Below are positions 58,023 to 64,000 of a stretch of 64,000 bases of DNA, in pieces. The notes under the pieces were generated by a model, which did no database searches, was not told the DNA's origin, and saw nothing but the letters and a program-made list of their open reading frames with translations. Each line of letters starts with the position of its first letter. Within the stretch, counting starts at the first letter, position 1. The position numbers were made by a program, and so were the translations under genes. The DNA is from Anaeramoeba flamelloides (taxonomy: Eukaryota > Metamonada > Anaeramoebidae). Where the stretch lies: the NCBI GenBank assembly GCA_027625915.1, contig JANTQA010000051.1, positions 1,798,501 through 1,862,500 on the forward strand. Direction: 5' to 3'.

Positions 58023-58171
58023 TTAAAAAAAAATGAAATATAATTTTAAAAAGTAAAAAAAAAATGAATAATTATTAGCTAAAGAATTTGGAAATGGGGA
58101 AATTGGTTTTGTGTACAAATACCCTATTTCATCAGTTGTCGATATATTGTCTCCATCTTTCAAATAAAAAC
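58023..58171. other. coding-like island, strand unclear
   Basis: A short patch richer in G/C than its surroundings is open on both strands. On minus, after TTATTTTTTTAG, it reads SFYLKDGDNISTTDEIGYLY, then TKPISPFPNSLANNYS. On plus, after an ATTATTAG, it reads KEFGNGEIGFVYKYPISSVV, then DILSPSFK and a TAA. Either could be a terminal exon. No partner exons were found, so it may be a gene relic. Confidence 0.3.
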
Positions 58172-58849
58172 TCTAAAAAAATAAATAGAAATTAAAACTA
58201 ATATGCTCATTTATGGAATAATTAAATGGATTGTTTAAAAACGGAAAAAATAACTTTTTTTTTTTTTAGGTTTTTATTTTAATTAGTTTTTATTTCTTAA
58301 TATGTGTATTTTTTTTTATAATTTTCCATAATTATACAATAAAAAAAAATTGATTTTCTTTACTTCAGTGAAGCATTATTTCAATGAAAATACTCCTAAT
58401 TTCCAAATAATAAATGGGTAAAAATCTTAGTGTTAAAATAAATCAAGTATAATTATAGGTAAATATTCCAACTAAAAAAAAGTTTTACAAACTATTTGAA
58501 AATATTTTTTCAAAAATTATTTCGTATTATGTTAATATCTTTTAATTGACAATAGATTAAAACTATATATAAATAAAAATATTTTAGAGTAACATCTAAA
58601 CAATTGATTTTGTAAAAGGGTTGTTCTAAAATTGACTTTTTGAATAATAATAATAATCTCACCAAAATTCTTATAGGAAAACAAGTCTATAAATATTTTT
58701 TCATTAGACACTATTCAACTATTAAAAAAGTGTTCTCAATTAAAATAAAAGAACAAATAAATTCACTTCAAAGAATAATTCATAAGATTGTTATTATCAA
58801 TTAAACAAATAAAAACAATTTAAATCTTTTTTTAGATCGAAAAATATGG

Positions 58850-59625
58850 TGGTTTTATCCATCTCAAAAAAGGTTAAAAAAAAAACAAAATTTTTGTTAA
58901 AAAATCAATCAAAGAAAAACCATACTTCGATAATTTAGTCTTTTAAAAATAGTTATTATGTTAAATCCTCCATTTTGTTTTTAATTATTTATTTTTTATT
59001 TTATTAATTGATCTTACCTCTATTTTTCAGTGCTTTTAAGGTTTACAATCCCTGAAACTGGAAAAAAGATTATCTTGTATTGGGTGTGGCAACTTGTTAT
59101 TTTGGTTCTTAGCTGATCGATCCACAACTAAGTTTGGATCTTATAGGTGGTTGAAAAAGGCTATTTTTGTCATTTTATTTTTTTTTTCACCGAAATCCAG
59201 ATTGATGAGTCTAAGATTAATTAATTGGAAGATATTTAATTAGTAATTGAGTTTTTTGTTTTGTATGTTGAAATTTTTATTTATGCTTTGTATTATTTGA
59301 TGCTTGTAAAAAAAAGTATTTTTATTTACTCCTAATTCTGTAAAAGGAAAATGATAATTTCAATTAACAACCCAAAAATTAACACTTTCAATTAAATACC
59401 TTCCAATCAATTAATCTTAAACTCATCAATCTGGATTTCGGAAAAAAAAAAATAAAATGACAAAAATAGCCTTTTTCAACCACCTATAAGATCCAAACTT
59501 AGTTGTGGATCGATCAGCTAAGAACCAAAATAACAAGTTGCCACACCCAATACAAGATAATCTTTTTTCCAGTTTCAGGGATTGTAAACCTTAAATTAAA
59601 AGTCCTGTTGAACTTTTTTGATGAA
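58850..59625. mobile_element. AACTGTTGTGG-family MITE split by a TTAA palindromic element
   Basis: Right-half family sequence (AATCAATCAAAGAAAAACCA, ATTGATCTTACCTCTATTTT, TCAGTGCTTTT) runs up to 59037. It resumes at 59591 with TTAAATTAAAAGTCCTGTTG, then AACTTTTTTGATG, the normal right terminus. The insert at 59040-59590 lies between. The left half is missing or too worn to see. Confidence 0.6.
59036..59594. mobile_element. young palindromic element flanked by TTAA
   Basis: TTAA occurs at 59036-59039 and 59591-59594. Between them, arms of about 205 bp (59040-59245 and 59385-59590) are almost perfect inverted copies beginning GGTTTACAATCCCTGAAACT and running through GATCGATCCACAACTAAGTT. A ~130-bp A/T-rich loop separates them. 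The TTAA duplication is the hallmark of piggyBac-type insertion, though the termini are not the classic CCC type. There is no ORF. The near identity of the arms suggests a recent origin or maintenance by conversion. It lies about 530 bp upstream of CCT6. Confidence 0.75.
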
Positions 59626-60122
59626 ATATTAGTGTTACTCCTTTTTCTGTTTTTACAAATGAGTTTACATAGAAATCGATTGAAGTTTGGTTTATTTGCT
59701 AATTTGTTTGGTACACTTTAATGATATCTTTGTTGGGTGAATTCAGAATCTTAGCTGAACGGAATTTTTTATAATTTTAGTAAAAAACTGATAACCTGCT
59801 AACATTAGTCCCATTCAAGCAACAAATACAAATTTTGAAAAATTCAAATCACATACCCAGACTTATGGTTAAGGTAAACTTGAGATGTTTCCCAAAAGTG
59901 TAAAAGAATTTTTTCGATTATCAAGAGATTATAATCTCAAAATGTCTCGAAATTTTGAGTGTTTTTCTAAATAATAAATAAAAGCAATTTCTCTCATTGG
60001 ATCATTTGAACAAGTTCTAGAATAAGAACCCTTTTTACTTCTAACAATTTCAAATTGACAAATTAATTCAAAAACTCATCAAAATAGTAATTTATTTTTT
60101 TCAAACCATTTATCTTTAATAA

Positions 60123-63100
60123 ATGTCGCTCCGTCAACTTAATAAAAACTCCGATATTGCACAATTTGGACAAGCCTTGTATATCAATTTGTCTGCAGCT
60201 AAAGGACTCCAAGCTGTACTTAGATCAAATCTTGGACCAAAAGGAACAATTAAAATGCTTGTTTCTGGATCTGGTGACATTAAAATCACCAAAGATGGCA
60301 AAGTTCTTCTTGATGAAATGGTAAGATTTTTTACTCTTCTTTTTAAAATCTTGGATTGGATTCAAAAAAAAAATAAAAAAAAGAGAAACAAGATCGTACA
60401 AGAAAAAAAGTTAAAACACAAAATACAATTTAAGGAATTCAAGTGTTGCTGAAAAAAAATTTATCTTCTGTTTTTGCTTTTTTTATGTTTTTTTTTTTTT
60501 TTTTTAAATTTCTTGAGAGAAGAGAAAGAAAAAAAAAAAATACAATTTTAATCTTGATCCGTACAACATTTGAATCCAAACCAATTTCTAAAACAAAAAA
60601 ACCTCATTGTTTTTTGAATTAAAGATTTTGAATGAGCAAATTTATAAAATAAGATCTTTTGCTTTAAATCGGATTTCAACATTTTTTTTTATTTTGTTTT
60701 AAAAGTTTCAAATTCTTTTGAAACTGATAATTTTTAACACTCACCACAAACTTCTCATTCGTCGGTTTCTTTTTTTTTGAATCTTTCTTTTTTGAAAATT
60801 AAAATTATCAAATGTAAAGCACATCACAAACCCCACAGCAGGAATGATTGCTAGTACTGCATCCACCCAAGATCGTATTAGCGGAGATGGAACCACTTCA
60901 ACGATTTTGATTATTGGCGAGCTTTTAAAACAAGCCGAAAGATATTTGTTGGAAGGTGTTCATCCAAGGATCATAGTTGAAGCATTTAAATTATGTAGGA
61001 CAAAGGCTGTCGATTTTCTCGATTCATTCAAAATTGAAAAGGAAATTACAAAAGAGTTTCTGATTGAAGTTGCACAAACAAGTCTTCGAACAAAATTAAA
61101 GCAAGAAGTTGCCGATCTACTTTCAGAAATTGTCGTCAATGCAGTCTTAACTGTGAAAAGAGAACCTAATAAAAAAACAGGCGTAATTCCAATTGATTTA
61201 CACATGATCGAAATGATGTTAATGCAACACAAATTGGATACAGAAACTAAATTCATCGATGGTATTGTTCTTGACCATGGCCCTAGACATCCTAAAATGC
61301 CAAAAAGAGTTGAAAATGCTTATATTTTAACTTGTAACGTTTCACTTGAATATGAAAAAACGTAAGATATTGCTTGCTTTTTGAATTTCTTTTTTTTTTT
61401 TTTTTCTTTTTTTTGAATTATTTTTATTTTTTTAGGTTGCCCTAACCCAACAAAACATTTCATCACAAACAAAACGAACAGCTATTCAAGATCTTTTAAA
61501 TACCCACACATTTTTCTTTTAAAATTACCTTTACGAACAACTTTTAGTGTAGGTTTTGATTTAAAAACAAAATACATTACGATACAGCTGTCTCAAAAAA
61601 GTGTGGACTAAAAGTTTTCAAAAATGTTACTGAAACTGCCACAAACGAGTGACTTCGACAGTTTGAAGTTCCACTTATAAAACTTTTGTTACACACTTTT
61701 TTAAAACAGTTGTACCCAACCATGCTCTTTTCTTTTTGTTTTTTTAATTGGTTATTCATTAGAGAGATTCATCAATTTAATTCGAAAGTTAAAAAATGAG
61801 ATTATCAGAAATTCGGCAGATTATCATTTGAATTTTTTCACCAATTTTAAGCATTTTCATAAATTTAATAAAATATTTCTGGAAATACCTTTGTCAACAC
61901 ACAAAAAAATGAGTTAATTTTTTTTATTTTTTTTTTTTTTCAAAAAATCAAAATAATCAAGCACTCCATTACTATATCTTTTTTGTGTTTATCAAATTTT
62001 TAATTAAAGTTTTTTTTAAGAATACTGGTAAATTCAAACTAAAATTTAAGTCAAGGGTTTAAAACTTGGGATAATTTACAATATGTGCTAATTAAAAAAA
62101 AAGTTTCAAATATTTTGAAAAATATTTCTGATTATCAGTAAAAAACAAAAAAATTGGTGATAATCTATATAATCGTGAAAAGATAATTTAATCACTAATT
62201 TATTGTAAGTCATTACAATTTTATAATTGTTGATAATCCATAATATCTTTCTTATTCAAGTTAATATCAAAACGCTTTTTTTCAAAAAGACCAACTTTTA
62301 AAGAAATTATGATTTTTTTGGATTTAAAAAATTTTAAAACACCTAAAACATGAATTTTTTTCAAATTTTAACTTTTAAAAACTAACGTTCATAAGTCGTA
62401 AAAAAAAAAAAGACTTGTCTGTTTTGTACACCTATGTTCAATCTTGTCTAAAAAAAAAAAAATCAAAATGTTGATAAATCTTCAAGTGTAAAGAGGCTTT
62501 AATAGGGTATATTATGAATTGTCAAAATTGGGCATATTATCAAAATTAGTCAACTTGTATTTTTTCGTATTTTTGAATAGTGTCTTAATTAATTTCATTG
62601 TTTGAAAGGTTTTAAAAGTTTTTTAATGGTTTTGAGTTTAAAATAAAAAAGATTATTTTCATACTTGTAGTATTCAATTTCTTAAAACTGTCTAAAGTCC
62701 AAAATTGCTGAAACCATCAATAATAAAGAAATTTTAAAAATTTGTCACAAACCAATTTTTTCCACAAAGGCTTGGTAGCAGACTTTTACCTTAAAACAAG
62801 TGAATTATTCGATTAATGTGGTATTTATTTTTTTAAAAAAATCATGGACTAAGCATACCATCCAAATTACCCTACCATCCAAACTCTAACCTACCCAAAC
62901 ATACCTTAATTTACCCGAAAATCGGGTTGTTTCAAATACCAATAGACAATAAATTTCAATAGAATAGACTATTTTTAAAAATATATAGAATTTGACCATT
63001 TTGATAATTCTTAATTTTCGCCTTTAACAATCCCTTGTTTTTTAAATTACAAAATTGTTCTTTTTTTATACTAATAATTTTTTTTTTTGGATTGAAATTA

Positions 63101-64000
63101 TTTTTTTTAATAAAAATTTATTACATGGAAAGGTTTTATCTGAAAATTAAAAAAGTTAAAATCCATAAATATATAAATAAAAAACTAATAACTGCGATAA
63201 TACAGATCTCTTCGAAATAAAAAAAAGTGAAGGTAAAAACCTTTTAAATAGTATCTATACAATTGCACTATTTCTAGTTCTAAATCCGTTTTAAAATCCA
63301 CTATTTAAAATCCTTTTGGTGGTATTTTTATTTTGAAAGTGACTACTTTATTTGATTCTCCATTTTATTATCTATTTAATTTTTTCAAATAAATTTGACT
63401 AATAATTATTCTTCTTTTAAAATCAAATTTGATATTAAAAATGATATTTTCAAAATAATAAAAAAAACAAATTAAAAAGTGAAATCAATTCCAAATTTTT
63501 CTATTCAACTGGAGAAGAAAGGGAAAAACAAGTCAAAGCAGAAAGATCATTTGTTAATGCCAGAGTACAAAAAATCATTGATTTAAAAAATGAAGTCTGT
63601 AAAGATGGGAAGCACGGATTTGTTGTTGTTAACCAAAAAGGAATTGATCCCGAATCTTTAGAATTGCTTCAAAAGGCAGGAATCATGGGCATGAGAAGAG
63701 CCAAAAAAAGAAATATGGAAAGGTTAACATTGGCCTGTGGTGGAATTCCACTTAATTCACTCGAGGATATGACCATTGAGGTCTTAGGTGAAGCGGGGCT
63801 AGTCTATGAGCATATTTTAGGAGAAGAAAAATTCTGCTTTATTGAAAAACCAAAAAAACCCAAGGCCTGTACAATTTTAATCAAGGGGCCAAATAAATAT
63901 ACCATCACCCAATTAAAAGACGCCGTACGTGACGGACTCCGTGCAGTGAAAAACGTCTTTGATGATAAATGTGTCATCCCAGGCGCCGGTTGCTTCGAAT
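60123..64000 (+). CDS. CCT6: T-complex protein 1 subunit zeta (CCT6), 3' end outside window
   Basis: CCT6 is one of eight subunits of the cytosolic TRiC/CCT chaperonin, which folds actin, tubulin and WD40 proteins using ATP. Exons are 60123-60320, 60820-61361 and 63480 to the window end (about 420 of the usual ~535 aa), with introns of 499 and 2118 bp. The sequence aligns throughout: [20 protein letters not shown], then [20 protein letters not shown]. The ATPase motif [20 protein letters not shown] follows, then [16 protein letters not shown] and [20 protein letters not shown]. Next come [20 protein letters not shown], then KGFV-like [28 protein letters not shown] and [20 protein letters not shown]. 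The second join is completed by the codon AC/T. The apical region has a small insert (PNKKTGV) beside the conserved IDLHMIE. The second intron is enlarged by repeats. Confidence 0.96.
61583..61714. mobile_element. Tc1/mariner-type MITE in CCT6 intron 2
   Basis: Left TA + CAGCTGTCTCAAAAAAGTGT and right (reversed) TA + CAACTGTTTTAAAAAAGTGT; the arms pair for about 36 bp (through AAAAGTTTT). It is 130 bp long, with no ORF. The TA target and CAG-type end match the Tc1/mariner pattern. Confidence 0.75.
62500..62960. repeat. dispersed repeat in CCT6 intron 2 (copy of the 26.2-kb repeat)
   Basis: GTCAAAATTGGGCA, then TTGTATTTTTTCGTATTTTT, TAATTTCATTG and TTTTCATACTTGTAGTATT follow the order seen at 26240-26410. 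A C-rich patch (CCATCCAAATTACCCTACCA, CTACCCAAACATACC) near 62860-62910 resembles that at 27060-27310. Confidence 0.5.

Overview
This window is very AT-rich nuclear DNA from a microbial eukaryote. The evidence is spliced genes with GT-AG introns (48 bp to several kb), cytosolic eukaryotic proteins (ADA2, a PROPPIN, a P4-ATPase, RPL26, CCT6), low-complexity K/N/E/T-rich protein inserts, a LINE, and many terminal-inverted-repeat (TIR) DNA elements. The repeat load, acidic/asparagine tracts and long non-coding gaps would suit an amoeboid protist (an Anaeramoeba- or amoebozoan-like lineage). That placement is inference only; no marker in the window fixes the taxon.

Layout. 0-6 kb: one small ORF (486-725, -) and several MITE-like repeats. 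6.06-7.78 kb (+): ADA2, the SAGA-type histone acetyltransferase adaptor. 8-14 kb: repeats, a worn LINE piece on + and a Tc1/mariner-like TIR element. 14.39-15.46 kb (+): a PROPPIN (WIPI/Atg18) with an altered phosphoinositide motif. 18.04-24.62 kb (-): a seven-transmembrane protein in two exons split by a 5.6-kb intron, which holds a possible nested small gene and a 2-kb TIR element. 25-35.8 kb: a repeat-rich zone with two LINE fragments, one of which sits in a TIR element with a clean 16-bp target-site duplication. 35.9-37.0 kb (-): a spliced gene of unknown family. 37.2-41 kb: TIR elements and hairpin repeats. 41.43-46.91 kb (-): a four-exon P4-ATPase (phospholipid flippase). 47-53.6 kb: non-coding, with one mariner-like element. 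53.68-54.73 kb (-): RPL26 (uL24) in four exons. 55-59.6 kb: diverged duplications, then a near-perfect palindromic element flanked by TTAA that interrupts an older MITE. 60.12 kb to the end (+): CCT6 (TRiC/CCT zeta), cut by the window end.

The recognised genes do not form one pathway. They are housekeeping genes for chromatin, autophagy/PI3P, lipid asymmetry, translation and protein folding, set in transposon-rich intergenic DNA. Several gene models required joining exons: ADA2, the 7TM gene, the P4-ATPase, RPL26, CCT6 and the gene at 35.9-37.0 kb. Splice phases fit in every join. For ADA2, P4-ATPase (exons 2-4), RPL26 and CCT6 the joined proteins also align with the known families. Everything here was read by eye, so identities, ages and repeat boundaries are approximate.
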